From positions 1,116,001 through 1,180,000 of the forward strand of contig NZ_WELI01000001.1 of the NCBI RefSeq assembly GCF_009184635.1: 64,000 nucleotides of DNA. The letters are read 5' to 3'. Made by a program: the position numbers and the translations under genes. The stretch comes from Rudanella paleaurantiibacter (GTDB taxonomy: Bacteria > Bacteroidota > Bacteroidia > Cytophagales > Spirosomataceae). The notes below the pieces were generated by a model that saw only the letters and a program-made list of their open reading frames with translations, did no database searches and was not told the origin of the DNA. Below, in pieces: positions 9,340 through 18,771 of the stretch. How positions within the stretch are numbered: the first letter of the stretch is position 1; the number at the start of each line of letters is the position of its first letter.

Positions 9340-10116
9340 TTACAGCCGGGCGAGTGTCAGGCCACCATCGACCATAAACACCTGACCGGTGGAGTAGGGG
9401 AACCCACCCTCGGCAATGGCTGCTACGGCCCGGCCTACATCGTCGGGTAAGCCCCAACGGGGTTGTATGGTCAGACCGTCGGCAATTAGCTTGTCGTATT
9501 TGTCGGTGACGCCTGCCGTCATGTCGGTTTTGATAATGCCCGGCCGCACTTCGTACACCGGAATCCCGAACGCACCGAGCCGGGCCGCGAACAACTGCGT
9601 TGCCATGCTCAAGCCGGCTTTCGACAGGCAGTAGTCGCCCCGGTTTACGGAGGCTACCGTGGCCGAAATAGACGATACCGTGATGATGCTCCCCTCAAAA
9701 TCGGGGTTCGCTTCTTTCTGGGTAATCATCCAGTTGGCCACGGCCTGAGTCAGAAAGTAGGGGCCTTTCAGGTTCACCGTCAGCACTTCATCGAAACTCT
9801 CTTCACTTGCTTCAAGAATGTCGGCCCGAACCCTGGGGGCAATCCCCGCATTGTTTACCAACAGATTCAACTGGCCAAAGTGGGCCTCAATTTGCCTGAG
9901 CATTTGGCGTCGGGCGTCGGCGTCGGCCACGCTGCCCCGGCAGTAAATCACCTCGGTTCCGAGTGTCCGTAACTGATTCAGCACCTCCGTCACGGCCGAC
10001 TCCTCGCGCACCCCGTTGATGGCCAGGTCGAATCCTTTCCGGGCCAGATGTTCGGCAATGCCTAAGCCAATGCCCCGGCTGCTTCCGGTAATAAAAGCGA
10101 CTTTTTTAGGTGTCAT
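9340..10116 (-). CDS. Short-chain dehydrogenase/reductase (SDR), candidate keto-uronate or 3-ketoacyl reductase
   Basis: 258 residues, a classical SDR: TGSSRGIG (10-17) for the NAD(P) dinucleotide, NNAG (88-91), Asn115, and the Ser149-Tyr162-Lys166 catalytic set in VSSISATVASVNRGDYCLSK. It is usually labelled a 3-ketoacyl-ACP reductase by similarity. Its position downstream of an OYE and a GH88 in a uronate-degrading neighbourhood makes a sugar substrate more likely, for example reduction of the keto-uronate (DEH) released by GH88; that is inference. The start lies next to a dispersed repeat element at 10118-10222. Confidence 0.9.
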   Translation of the reverse strand: MTPKKVAFITGSSRGIGLGIAEHLARKGFDLAINGVREESAVTEVLNQLRTLGTEVIYCRGSVADADARRQMLRQIEAHFGQLNLLVNNAGIAPRVRADILEASEESFDEVLTVNLKGPYFLTQAVANWMITQKEANPDFEGSIITVSSISATVASVNRGDYCLSKAGLSMATQLFAARLGAFGIPVYEVRPGIIKTDMTAGVTDKYDKLIADGLTIQPRWGLPDDVGRAVAAIAEGGFPYSTGQVFMVDGGLTLARL

Positions 10117-10117
10117 G

Positions 10118-10222
10118 AGTCAGACAGAATTAAATGAATAATGTAAAATGTACAATGAGATGGTTGATTGTCAGCAGGTAATGCAATTGTTCATTGTACA
10201 TTTTACAGGGTTCATTCACTTA
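10118..10222 (-). repeat. Dispersed 105-bp element, family 2, copy A, directly upstream of the SDR
   Basis: The proximal end, agtcagacagaattaaatg, touches the SDR start codon. Perfect 17-bp arms (10142-10158 and 10191-10207, TGTAAAATGTACAATGA and its complement) enclose a loop containing, on the sense strand, ACCTGCTGACAATCA. The distal end is ttcattcacttat. The same element occurs at 29026-29131, with the first 19 bp identical, and in inverted form near 41289-41418. Confidence 0.85.
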
Positions 10223-10279
10223 TGGCAGGGTACTTTTGGTGAAAGAGCGAAAAGGTGAAAGGGCGCACTCGTTCACTCC

Positions 10280-11719
10280 TTAAAACTTGAGTTCTTTGAG
10301 CTGTTCGGCTTCGGGAAGTTTTTTGTACAGAGTATCGAGCGGGTAACAACCCGAAATAAGCCCGTTTCGAGGAGCGGTGGTGCAGTCGGAGAAGGTGCGG
10401 CAAATCAGGTTGCGCGTCAACGCCTGCCCGGCCAGCATATCGGCGGGCATAGTGGGGTACGACAACACCATCCGGCCGAAGCCCACACTGTCGGCCATGC
10501 CCTCGCGCAGCACGTACTGAGCCACGTTGGGCAGCCATTCCTGCAGGTATGAGTACCCCGATCCGATAATGACCAGCTCTGGAAACGCCTTTTTCAGTTC
10601 GTGAGTCACGTCGATTTGCCGTTTTACGCCCAGCAGCGGGTCTTCGGGCGGCAGGTAGCCGTCGGAGGGCGGAAACAGGGCCGGGCGCATCAGGTGGGGG
10701 TTGTAGTACGGGCTGCCCCCCGTAATGCAGATCATCTGAATCCCCAGCGATTGCGCCAGCTCCAGAAATGCCTTCGGCTCGCTCAGGTCAATAGTCAGGC
10801 CCGATTCTGCCCCGCCAAACGCGTACGGATACGCGTCGGTCGGTTCGGGGATGCCCACATCGGCGGGCCCTTTTTTGAACGGCAACAAATCGAACGCACT
10901 GAGCCGGATGCCCATTTCGAGCCCCGGTGCGGCCTGTCGGATACCGGCCACGATGTTGCGTAGAAACCGCGTCCGGTTTTCAAAACTGCCCCCGTACCGG
11001 CCTTCGCGGTTCACGGCACTCAGAAACTCATGGCCCAGATACCCGTGGCAGTGCTTGATGTCGACAAAGTCGAAACCGGCCTTTTGCGCCAGCACGGCCG
11101 CAGCTACGTAATGTTCAATAATGTCGTCGATTTCGCTGTCGGTGAGTACCGGATAATCGGCGTCCATCCCAAATTTCTGGTTCAGGTAGGGGTGCGCATA
11201 CAGAATCTTCGACTCGAACTGCCGGTGGCTGTTCGGCTTGCAAAACCGGCCCGAATGGGTGAGTTGCAGCCCGATGACTAAGTCGTCGGTACGGTTAAAC
11301 TGCTCAGTGTGTTTATCGAGAATCAGCTGGCGCAGGCTAACAAACTCGTCGAAGTTTTCGGGGTTAATAACCAGCTGATTGGGATTTGCCTTGCCTGAGT
11401 GGCACACGGCCACAGCCTCGCACCCGAACAGGAGTTTGGCTCCGCTTTCGGCAAATTTGAGCCACCGTCGGCGGGTAAAATCAGTCGGTTTACCATCGGG
11501 GGTACCGTCCCAGCCTTCCATCGGCAGAATACACAGGCTGTTGCCAATCGTTTTACCCGATTTGAGGGCAATGGGCTTGCCAAACGGACTTTGGTCCGGG
11601 GGGAGCAGCGTCTCGTCGTACGGTAGATCGATTTGGTGGGTTTGCAGGTAAGCCGATAGGTCGGAGGCCGTTTTTAGCTGGGCCATCCGGGTATATTTGG
11701 GTTTGTATTTGCCGCTCAT
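10280..11719 (-). CDS. NADH:flavin oxidoreductase, old yellow enzyme family
   Basis: 479 residues from the ATG at 11719, whose ATGA overlaps the stop codon of the GH88 gene upstream, suggesting translational coupling. TIM-barrel landmarks are LPMEGWDG near the N-terminus, GLQLTHSGR, and [14 protein letters not shown], which supplies the FMN/substrate histidines. Also seen are [16 protein letters not shown] and [17 protein letters not shown]. It is longer than minimal OYEs (about 360); the extra C-terminus contains a Cys cluster ([19 protein letters not shown]) where some relatives bind an iron-sulfur cluster. It probably reduces an activated C=C bond; the natural substrate is unknown. Confidence 0.88.
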   Translation of the reverse strand: MSGKYKPKYTRMAQLKTASDLSAYLQTHQIDLPYDETLLPPDQSPFGKPIALKSGKTIGNSLCILPMEGWDGTPDGKPTDFTRRRWLKFAESGAKLLFGCEAVAVCHSGKANPNQLVINPENFDEFVSLRQLILDKHTEQFNRTDDLVIGLQLTHSGRFCKPNSHRQFESKILYAHPYLNQKFGMDADYPVLTDSEIDDIIEHYVAAAVLAQKAGFDFVDIKHCHGYLGHEFLSAVNREGRYGGSFENRTRFLRNIVAGIRQAAPGLEMGIRLSAFDLLPFKKGPADVGIPEPTDAYPYAFGGAESGLTIDLSEPKAFLELAQSLGIQMICITGGSPYYNPHLMRPALFPPSDGYLPPEDPLLGVKRQIDVTHELKKAFPELVIIGSGYSYLQEWLPNVAQYVLREGMADSVGFGRMVLSYPTMPADMLAGQALTRNLICRTFSDCTTAPRNGLISGCYPLDTLYKKLPEAEQLKELKF

Positions 11720-13134
11720 TGGTTGGGGGTTGGAACACAGTTGAAGAACGCGTAGTACGGTCCGCCGTCGATTATACGCTGTACGTACAGAGCCAGCTCG
11801 CGCATGTGGTAATCGCCCCACATACTCGACTCCCCGCACGGAATCTGACTGCCCTCGGGGGTATAGTCCCAGCCGTTGGGCCGGTGGTAAATCGAGTGGA
11901 GCAATAGCCCCTCATGCGCGGGGTCGGTGCTGAGGTACGGTTCCTGGAGGAGTGTGTCGAGCACGGTAAGGCCAGCCTGCCAGTACCGCCGACCCGCTTC
12001 AACATCCCGGCCGTTCTGTTGCAGGTAATGACCGAGCCGGAGCAGGCCCTGTGCCCCAATTGCAGCCGCTGAGCTATCGACCGGTTCGTGGTCGTTGTAC
12101 GGTTCGGCGGGCCGGTTCAGGTAATCACCCAGCTTGTAAAGATTCGGGGCCCCGGTGTCCCAGTACGGGACGCCATCGGTGGGGGTGTGTTGCAGGAAAA
12201 AGTCGCAGGTGGCACGAGCTCCCTTGAGCATCATGGCCTCAATGGCTGCCCGCCCACCGAGCCGGTCGAGGTCGGTGTCGGAGAGGAGGGGGAGGGCTTC
12301 CAGCTCTTCGGCAAACCCACACATGGCCCAGGCCAAACCGCGGGTCCAGGTGCTGAAACCCGTGTAACCCTGCTGGGAGTTCGGGCAGCGGTAGTTGCCG
12401 TCGGTGACGTTAAAAACGCTCTCGTGGGCCGTGCGTCCCCAAATATCGTAGCTATCGCGGCCTTCGCCGTAATAGACCGAGAAGCGGGCCGTGGCGTCGA
12501 TGTGCAGCAAGGCCCGTTCGAGGAGGCTGATACGCCGGTCGTTTTCGGCCTGAAAGGTATGGCCCAGCAGGTGGCTCACCACCAGCGCCCGGCACGACCG
12601 GATAGTGTCGACAAACAGCGAGTGCGGCCCGTTGAATGAATGAATAAAACCGGCTTCGGGCATACCAGGAGCCACCGATTGGATGGGCGTCCAGCGATTA
12701 GCCTGCACCGCCCCCGAAATTTTGAGCGCCAGTGCGTAGAAGTTGGCCTCCCACTCGTTTGTCGGAATTTTGCCTTCGCGCATGAGCCGCAGTAAGTTGC
12801 CGTAGGTGCTCACGTTGTTGAACCCGTGGTCGTGTACACCTACGTGGCTCACGTGCGGGGCCATCGACTGGAGCGTTTGCGCCCGGCCGAGGTCGAGAAA
12901 CTCCGCATCGCCCGTAGCATCGAACTGCACAATAGCCGAGCCGTACTGAAAGCCCTGTGTCCATTCGGTCCAGCCGCGGGTCGTGTACCGGCCCTGAACG
13001 GTAAACACGGGTGAGCCTTTACGGGCGTCGTATTGTTTTTCGATGAGCCGGATTTTCCGGGCCGACAGCTCCCAGAATCGCTGTAGTTTGGCGGAAAGGT
13101 AGGCGGGTGTAAGCGAATTGTTGGACTGAACCAT
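11716..13134 (-). CDS. GH88-family unsaturated glucuronyl hydrolase-like enzyme
   Basis: 472 residues from the ATG at 13134; an in-frame start at 13176 is also possible. GH88-type (alpha/alpha)6-barrel landmarks are [72 protein letters not shown] and [13 protein letters not shown]88 enzymes hydrate the double bond of delta-4,5-unsaturated uronic acids at the non-reducing end of lyase products. There is no signal peptide, so it is probably cytoplasmic, acting on imported oligosaccharides. It overlaps the OYE gene by 4 bp and forms an operon with it and probably with the SDR. Confidence 0.85.
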   Translation of the reverse strand: MVQSNNSLTPAYLSAKLQRFWELSARKIRLIEKQYDARKGSPVFTVQGRYTTRGWTEWTQGFQYGSAIVQFDATGDAEFLDLGRAQTLQSMAPHVSHVGVHDHGFNNVSTYGNLLRLMREGKIPTNEWEANFYALALKISGAVQANRWTPIQSVAPGMPEAGFIHSFNGPHSLFVDTIRSCRALVVSHLLGHTFQAENDRRISLLERALLHIDATARFSVYYGEGRDSYDIWGRTAHESVFNVTDGNYRCPNSQQGYTGFSTWTRGLAWAMCGFAEELEALPLLSDTDLDRLGGRAAIEAMMLKGARATCDFFLQHTPTDGVPYWDTGAPNLYKLGDYLNRPAEPYNDHEPVDSSAAAIGAQGLLRLGHYLQQNGRDVEAGRRYWQAGLTVLDTLLQEPYLSTDPAHEGLLLHSIYHRPNGWDYTPEGSQIPCGESSMWGDYHMRELALYVQRIIDGGPYYAFFNCVPTPNQ

Positions 13135-13312
13135 ACGAAGTAGAATGACGGAATAGGGGGCAGGCTTGCTGCTCAAGGCAGAAAGCAGCCGTTTTGGCTT
13201 ATTCTACTTTTACTGCTGACAACCAGCTTGCCCCATACGTGGATGCGAGCGGGCACCAACCAGTAATTGGGTGGCCTTCGGCGTGTTTCAACCGCAAACT
13301 AAGTGCGTTGTA

Positions 13313-14419
13313 TTAGCGGGGGATGGTGGGTAACTCGGCAATAAGATCGGGTAAAAACGAGGCCAGCGTTGGGTATCGTTTCCGGTTTGCTTCGTAGCGG
13401 GTCAATTGCTTTTCAAAAAAGGGAAGGTACATCCAGTTGGCATTTTCGGTGCGTAATTGCTGCGCAACTTTCGGTAAACCCAGGGCGAGGGCAATGCGTA
13501 CTTCGCCCGCCCGAACGAGGTGCTCGTTGAAGGAGGTTTCCCAGTCGGAGTATTGCCCTTGTCCCGGAATGGGCTGAAACAGGTTTTTGTGTGCAGCAAG
13601 GGTTGGCGCAATGGCTGGCAGGGCCGTGAGCGGATTAACAAACGTGTGTCCAAATTCGTGGACCGACAGGTTTCGAATCTGTTCCGGGTTATCGAAACCG
13701 GCATCCATAACCCGGTTAGACGGTACCGATTGCTCGCCGAGTGGCGCTGCAATTTGGTTGGCAACCCGGCCGCTTGCGGTAGTTACCTCCCAGGCCATAC
13801 CCCAGTTCGCTTTGAAAAAAGGGTTGATGATCAGGCGGTAAGCCGTCTTGCGGGCACCATAGTAAGCCTCCATAGTGGGGATGAAGCGGGCAGGTGGTAA
13901 GTTACGTTCAACCTGCGCCAACGCTTGTGTGTAAACGTACTGGTATTGCTTTTGAAAGCGGGCAAAACCGGCATCACGGTAAAATGCACTCACCAACAGC
14001 ATATACTCATCAACCAGCCGTGCCGCCGAATCGGCCTGCGGATGGATTGCCTGTAGAATTTCGGGTGAAACGGGGGTGTGCCGACGAGGCCGGGGAAAGC
14101 CTTCGTAAAACAGCGGCAATAGATACACGCCTGTCCCGATTTTTTCGGTCATCCAATGCGTACGTGTTACGGCCGGGTGTTGCCGAAACGGGGCGAAGAA
14201 CTCGTAACTAATGCGCATCAGACGGGTGGTTCGATACAGGTATGGGTCGGCGAGGGAGTCCTTCAAAAACTCGGAAGCATTCTGCACTTCGAGCGCGTTG
14301 ATGAGCTCTACGCCCAAATCCGTCTCAACCCTAATCCGTTGTTTCTGTGCCCAGAGTGAGTGGGTAGAAAGAAAAGCGGTGAGCAGAAGACTCATCAAAA
14401 GGTAGGTTGCTTTAGGCAT
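13313..14419 (-). CDS. Exported DUF4932-type zinc metallopeptidase-like protein
   Basis: 368 residues from the ATG at 14419, which begins the signal peptide (MPKATYLLMSLLLTAFLSTHSLWAQ). An HEFGH motif at 254-258, preceded by NLSVHEFGHTFVNPL, is typical of gluzincin-type metallopeptidases, and later acidic residues (SFNEHLVRAGEVR) could supply the third zinc ligand. The overall pattern matches what I recall of DUF4932 proteins; no substrate is known. It diverges from the heparinase-type gene across a 192-bp region, so the two may share control. An unrelated fold with a fortuitous HExxH is unlikely but not excluded. Confidence 0.72.
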   Translation of the reverse strand: MPKATYLLMSLLLTAFLSTHSLWAQKQRIRVETDLGVELINALEVQNASEFLKDSLADPYLYRTTRLMRISYEFFAPFRQHPAVTRTHWMTEKIGTGVYLLPLFYEGFPRPRRHTPVSPEILQAIHPQADSAARLVDEYMLLVSAFYRDAGFARFQKQYQYVYTQALAQVERNLPPARFIPTMEAYYGARKTAYRLIINPFFKANWGMAWEVTTASGRVANQIAAPLGEQSVPSNRVMDAGFDNPEQIRNLSVHEFGHTFVNPLTALPAIAPTLAAHKNLFQPIPGQGQYSDWETSFNEHLVRAGEVRIALALGLPKVAQQLRTENANWMYLPFFEKQLTRYEANRKRYPTLASFLPDLIAELPTIPR

Positions 14420-14611
14420 AGTCTGTTGGTATTGCTTTACAATATACAATTTTCGATACAATATACACTAAAGCGCAGGCCGGGCGAGCCGGATCGGTTG
14501 TGGGGCTGTAAGGCCCAAATTGCCCCCATCTAGGGTTGTTAAATCGAATGGAGGACGTGTTTTATCCGATACAACACCGTTAGGGATGTCCGACTTAACC
14601 CTTTTGCGGAT

Positions 14612-16567
14612 ATGAAACACCTCCTTTCTTTTCTCTTCCTTTGCGCACTAAGCGCGTCGGCGCAGGTAGTACCGCGCAACGTACTGGTGAGCCGGTATTC
14701 GGCCGAGGCTGTCCGGTCGGCGTTGGTGCCACGGGCTGCCTGGACACCCTACCCGCGGACGCCCGACGCCTGGCAAAAAGCCCTACCCGACAGCCTGCGG
14801 CTCAAACTGGTCCGGGCGGGCGAAGAAACGGCCGCCCAACCGATGCCGACCTTGCCCGCAACCCTTATACTCGAGTTTGTGCGCACGGCCAACCGGAGCC
14901 ACTACGAAGGGGTATCGTTTGCCCGGCGGCATCAGCTCATGGATTTGGTCCTGGCCGAATCGGTGGAGGGGAAGGGGCGGTTTATCGACCCGATTGTGAA
15001 CTACGTCTGGGCTATTTGTGAAGAAAGTTTCTGGGGCATTCCGGCTCACCTGAGTGTGCAAAAAACGGGTAGTGGCCTGCCCAATGTAGAAGACCGTATT
15101 GTGGACCTGTTTGCGGCCGAAACCGGCGCGGTGCTGGCCCTGACCGACTATCTGCTCGGCGACCGGCTGGCAACGGTGTCGCGCCTGATTCGCCCTCGTA
15201 TTTACCACGAAACAAACGAACGGATTTTTAAGCCCATAGCGCAAACAAACCGATACGTATGGCTCAAGCGCGATGCCAAAGTGAACAACTGGAATCCGTG
15301 GATTATGGCAAACTGGCTGACGGCCACCCTGTTGCTTGAGCCCGATGAGCAGCGCCGGAGTCAGATGACGTTTGCTGCCATGGACGGCCTGGATATTTAT
15401 CTCAACGGCCTGGGCGAAGACGGTGGTTGCGACGAAGGGCCGAGCTACTGGTTTGCGGCCGGGGCCTGCGTGTTCGATGCACTCGACCTACTGCACAGCG
15501 CCAGCAATGGCAAGATAGACGTGTATCGGTTGCCGCTTATTCGAAACATGGCTTCGTACGTCTACAAAATGCATATCGACGGTGGCTATTTCGTTGATTT
15601 CGCCGATGCTGACCCCACGCTCAAACCTGACGGGCTGATGCTGTACCGGTTTGGGGAACAGATTGCCGACGATACCCTCAGACGGTTTGGCGCGTGGGCA
15701 TACCAGACATTTACCCAACCCGAACTGAAAGGAAACGCTTTTCGGCAACGTGGTTTTCACCGGCAGCGGCAAGTGCAAAATTTGCTGGCTATACCCCGGC
15801 TGGGCGCTACCCAGACTTCGTTTGCGGGCGTACGGGATGTGTGGTTTCCGGATGTGCAGGTTATGACAGCCCGTTCCGACAAAGGGCTGTATGTGGCTAC
15901 CCACGCGGGTCACAACAACGAAAGCCATAATCATAACGACGTGGGCGATTTTATCCTGTATGCCGATGGCCGCCCGGTAATTATCGACGCTGGGCGGGGA
16001 ACGTACACCGCCAAAACGTTCTCGTCGAAACGCTACAGCCTCTGGTGGACCCAATCGGCTTACCACAACCTGCCAACCATCAACGGATTAGGGCAACCAG
16101 CCGGCCGGAAGTACGAGGCTCAGGCCGTGCGCTATACACCCTCAGCGCGGGGGGCTTCGCTTAGTATGGACATTGCCAAAGCGTATCCGGCCGAAGCGGG
16201 CGTGCAAACGTGGCTGCGGACGGTAGCCCTCGACCGTAAGAACGAAACCGTTTCGGTGGCCGACGAGTACGCACTGGCAACGGCCCCCCGTTCGTTGCAA
16301 CAAAGTTTTATGACCACCTGCCGGGTCGATACGGCTACGCCCGGTCGGGTGGTGTTCCGGTGGAGTGGAGCCGAACCAATGCAGCCGGTGGTGCTGTATT
16401 ACGATGCAAAGCGCTGGCAGGTAGCCGTGGAACCCATTGCCCTGACCGAACCCGACGATGAGGGCTTCAAGAGCAAATGGCCTAATCAGACAATTCAGCG
16501 GGTACTCTTTACCGGCCTCAACCCGGCGGCATCGGGGAAAGTCCAATTTCGCTTTGCCCGGCAGTAG
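14612..16567 (+). CDS. Heparinase II/III-family polysaccharide lyase, exported
   Basis: 651 residues with signal peptide (MKHLLSFLFLCALSASAQ). The N-terminal alpha/alpha toroid (to about 390) contains RDAKVNNWNPWIMANW and GEDGGCDEGPSYWFAAG. The C-terminal beta-sandwich starts around GLYVATHAGHNNESHNHNDVGDFILY; the NHNDVG histidine motif is the hallmark of heparinase II/III-like lyases. QSAYHNLPTINGLGQ follows. The enzyme should cleave a uronic-acid glycan by beta-elimination in the periplasm or at the surface, giving the unsaturated ends that GH88 enzymes (11716 and 27816) process. The exact family and substrate (heparinoid, alginate, other) cannot be told. Confidence 0.87.
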   Translation: MKHLLSFLFLCALSASAQVVPRNVLVSRYSAEAVRSALVPRAAWTPYPRTPDAWQKALPDSLRLKLVRAGEETAAQPMPTLPATLILEFVRTANRSHYEGVSFARRHQLMDLVLAESVEGKGRFIDPIVNYVWAICEESFWGIPAHLSVQKTGSGLPNVEDRIVDLFAAETGAVLALTDYLLGDRLATVSRLIRPRIYHETNERIFKPIAQTNRYVWLKRDAKVNNWNPWIMANWLTATLLLEPDEQRRSQMTFAAMDGLDIYLNGLGEDGGCDEGPSYWFAAGACVFDALDLLHSASNGKIDVYRLPLIRNMASYVYKMHIDGGYFVDFADADPTLKPDGLMLYRFGEQIADDTLRRFGAWAYQTFTQPELKGNAFRQRGFHRQRQVQNLLAIPRLGATQTSFAGVRDVWFPDVQVMTARSDKGLYVATHAGHNNESHNHNDVGDFILYADGRPVIIDAGRGTYTAKTFSSKRYSLWWTQSAYHNLPTINGLGQPAGRKYEAQAVRYTPSARGASLSMDIAKAYPAEAGVQTWLRTVALDRKNETVSVADEYALATAPRSLQQSFMTTCRVDTATPGRVVFRWSGAEPMQPVVLYYDAKRWQVAVEPIALTEPDDEGFKSKWPNQTIQRVLFTGLNPAASGKVQFRFARQ

Positions 16568-16586
16568 AGCAGGTACGGGGCGGGGC

Positions 16587-17210
16587 TTAATCGGACAATC
16601 CAAATGCCTGTTGTACCGATTCGTACCGGCTCCAGTCTACGGCCAGGCGCCCGCCCACGAGCAGACTGGCGGGGATCACCACGACCCGGATAGCGTCGAA
16701 ATCTTCGGGGCCAAGCCGGAAGTTAGTGGTTCGTTTGAGAAACAGGGCCGCACTCAACCCTGAGTTGCCCGGAAAAAGATAGTAGCTGTACGCGTTGCCG
16801 ACGGGTGTTTGCCCCGGCACCGCAAACCAGTACGACAGGCGGTTGCCCTGCGCGTCGGCTACGGTTTGTTTGACGTACACATTAAATGAGCTTTTCTCTA
16901 TTTGGTCGAAGGTGAGCGAACTCGATGCCGGGAAGGTTAGCCGGAGGTCTTCGTTACCCGTATGGGGCCGGGCCGAATACGTAATTTGCAGCACGTTGGC
17001 GGCTCCCTGTACCACCGTCACTACGGTGCTCGAACCCGGTGTTCCGTTCTGCCCAGGGGCTCCGTTCTGCCCGGCAGCCCCGGCAGGCCCTTGTGGTCCG
17101 GCTGGTCCTTGCGGGCCAACCGGCCCTTGTGGGCCTTCAGGACCCCGGCACGCCAGCATCAAAAGGAGCAACCCAAACAGTGTAGATAGAATTGGTACGG
17201 ATAGACGCAT
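16587..17210 (-). CDS. Collagen-like lipoprotein
   Basis: 207 residues from the ATG at 17210, opening a lipoprotein signal (MRLSVPILSTLFGLLLLMLAC). Directly after the lipobox Cys come about a dozen Gly-X-Y triplets, starting GPEGPQGPVGPQGPAGPQG and ending GQNGTPG, then a globular domain of about 150 residues with beta-rich composition. The Gly-X-Y block could form a triple helix that trimerises the protein and holds the head away from the membrane. The head is not one I recognise. It converges with the heparinase gene 19 bp away. Confidence 0.85.
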   Translation of the reverse strand: MRLSVPILSTLFGLLLLMLACRGPEGPQGPVGPQGPAGPQGPAGAAGQNGAPGQNGTPGSSTVVTVVQGAANVLQITYSARPHTGNEDLRLTFPASSSLTFDQIEKSSFNVYVKQTVADAQGNRLSYWFAVPGQTPVGNAYSYYLFPGNSGLSAALFLKRTTNFRLGPEDFDAIRVVVIPASLLVGGRLAVDWSRYESVQQAFGLSD

Positions 17211-17298
17211 AAGGACGATTGAAAACGGTTTACCCGCAAACATAGCCGACCCGGCGCGTTTGTCCAACGTTTGGTTCGTGTGTGGCCCGGCCAACGGG

Positions 17299-17892
17299 TC
17301 AATTAAGACCTTGTTGCGCGGTCAGTTGCGTAATGTATAGGTGCTGGAGCAGCATAATCGTTTTGCCGTCCTGAATCGTGCCCGACCGGATCATCTGTAT
17401 AGCCTCGGTAAGCGGAATTTCGAGCACGTCGATTTCTTCTTCCTCCACCCCGCCCCCTTCGCTCCGTTCGGTGTTGGGGTGGTAGTGCGCCAGGTAAAAA
17501 AACAACTTCTCCGTCACGGAGCCCGGACTCATGTAGGCTTCCATTACCTTCGTAACGTGATGGATGCGGTAGCCGGTTTCCTCCTCAGTCTCGCGACGGA
17601 TAGCTACGTCGGGCGTGTCGTTGTCGAGCAGGCCAGCGCAGGTTTCAATCAGCATCCCGTCGGGCGTGTTGCCGTTGAGGTACGTAGGCATCCGAAACTG
17701 TCGGGTCAGAATCACCGTGTCGGCTTCCGGGTTGTAGAGCAAAATGGTTGCCCCATTGCCCCGGTCGTAAGCCTCGCGCGACTGCTTTACCCATTGGCCG
17801 TTTTTCTGCTGATACTCAAACGTGATTTTGTTCAGAACGTACCAGTTGTCCGACAAAACGGTGCGTTCGATATGGCGAATTCGGTTACTCAT
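17299..17892 (-). CDS. nudK: GDP-mannose pyrophosphatase-type NUDIX hydrolase
   Basis: 197 residues from the ATG at 17892. The NUDIX helix reads CAGLLDNDTPDVAIRRETEEETGY, with the REtEEEtG metal-binding core and the CAGLLDND entry characteristic of NudK rather than generic ADP-ribose NUDIX enzymes. YMSPGSVTEKLFFYLA, GGGVEEEEIDVLEIP and IQDGKTIMLLQHL also match NudK. It hydrolyses GDP-mannose to mannose-1-phosphate and GMP. It shares a 51-bp divergent promoter region with the DeoR-type regulator and may be controlled by it. Confidence 0.9.
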   Translation of the reverse strand: MSNRIRHIERTVLSDNWYVLNKITFEYQQKNGQWVKQSREAYDRGNGATILLYNPEADTVILTRQFRMPTYLNGNTPDGMLIETCAGLLDNDTPDVAIRRETEEETGYRIHHVTKVMEAYMSPGSVTEKLFFYLAHYHPNTERSEGGGVEEEEIDVLEIPLTEAIQMIRSGTIQDGKTIMLLQHLYITQLTAQQGLN

Positions 17893-17943
17893 GTTTGATT
17901 TTGTTTGAAATTGTTTGATATTGTGCAAATGAACTACCTTTGA
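17892..17943. promoter_or_regulatory. Divergent nudK/deoR control region: 10-bp-phased repeats and a TTTG-N18-TACCTTTG promoter
   Basis: Three direct repeats TGTTTGAttT, TGTTTGAaaT, TGTTTGAtaT start at 17892, 17902 and 17912, exactly 10 bp apart, followed by a half-matching TGTGCAAATG. On the plus strand TTTG (17914-17917), an 18-bp spacer and TACCTTTG (17936-17943) match the Bacteroidota sigma consensus and end directly at the deoR ATG. The repeats therefore cover the -33 region and the nudK start, as expected for an operator. Confidence 0.65.
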
Positions 17944-18699
17944 ATGAGCTTTCAAATTCGTAAGGCAAAAATTTTAGGACTCCTTGAGCAAGCGGGAGGA
18001 GCGGTCGACGTGCGCCAATTGGCGGCCTCGCTCGATTTATCGGATATGACCGTTCGGCGCGACCTCAACGCGTTGGCCGAGCAGGGGCTGATTATCCGAA
18101 CGCATGGCGGAGCTATGCTGCCGGGCCTTGCCGACCGCCCGGTTTCGTTTGCCGGTAAGTCGGCTCAACAGCATGAGGCCAAAGAGCAGATTGCCCGGCG
18201 GGCGGCCGCCGAAATTGTCGACGGCGACGTCATTTTCATGGATTGTGGCAGTACCGTGTTTGCCTTGTGTCCCTACATTCGGCAAAAGCGCATTACGGTC
18301 ATAACCAATTCATTGCCGGTGGTAGCCGAGCTGATGCGGTCTAATGTGACCCTGAATCTGGTGGGCGGTGAGGTAGACAAGGAGCGTCAGGCCGTACATG
18401 GCCTGACGGCCGAAAGCCACATTGCCCGCTACCGGGCCGACAAAGCCTTTGTGGGTGTCGATGGGGTGTCGGTTGCTAACGGACTGAGTGCCAATGGTGA
18501 AAAAGAGGCTACCCTTACGTTGGCCCTGATGCGGCAAGCCGCGCATACGTACCTGCTCTGCGACGCTTCCAAACTTGGGCAGGACCGGTATTTGCAATTC
18601 GCGCCCCTGTCGGTGGTTGAGGTGCTTGTTACCGACCCGGCCGCGCCTGACGAGGTGGTACAGGCCTTTGTCGATGCCGGGGTGCGGGTCATTCGGTAA
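17944..18699 (+). CDS. DeoR/GlpR-family transcriptional regulator
   Basis: 251 residues. The N-terminal winged helix-turn-helix (1-57) reads RKAKILGLLEQAGGAVDVRQLAASLDLSDMTVRRDLNALAEQGLIIRTHGGA, the DeoR signature. The C-terminal sensor domain contains VIFMDCGSTVFAL, NSLPVVAEL, LNLVGGEV, KAFVGVDGVS and LCDASKLGQ, which bind a phosphorylated sugar in this family. It is probably a sugar-phosphate-responsive repressor acting on its own gene and on nudK. The start is fixed by the usual distance to the HTH, even though it abuts the promoter -7 element, which implies a leaderless or near-leaderless transcript. Confidence 0.9.
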   Translation: MSFQIRKAKILGLLEQAGGAVDVRQLAASLDLSDMTVRRDLNALAEQGLIIRTHGGAMLPGLADRPVSFAGKSAQQHEAKEQIARRAAAEIVDGDVIFMDCGSTVFALCPYIRQKRITVITNSLPVVAELMRSNVTLNLVGGEVDKERQAVHGLTAESHIARYRADKAFVGVDGVSVANGLSANGEKEATLTLALMRQAAHTYLLCDASKLGQDRYLQFAPLSVVEVLVTDPAAPDEVVQAFVDAGVRVIR

Positions 18700-18771
18700 G
18701 ATGGGCGGGGCGGTTTGGGACCGGGCGCGTTGATAGGGCAGAACCCCATTGTGCAACAAAAGCCCGGACTC

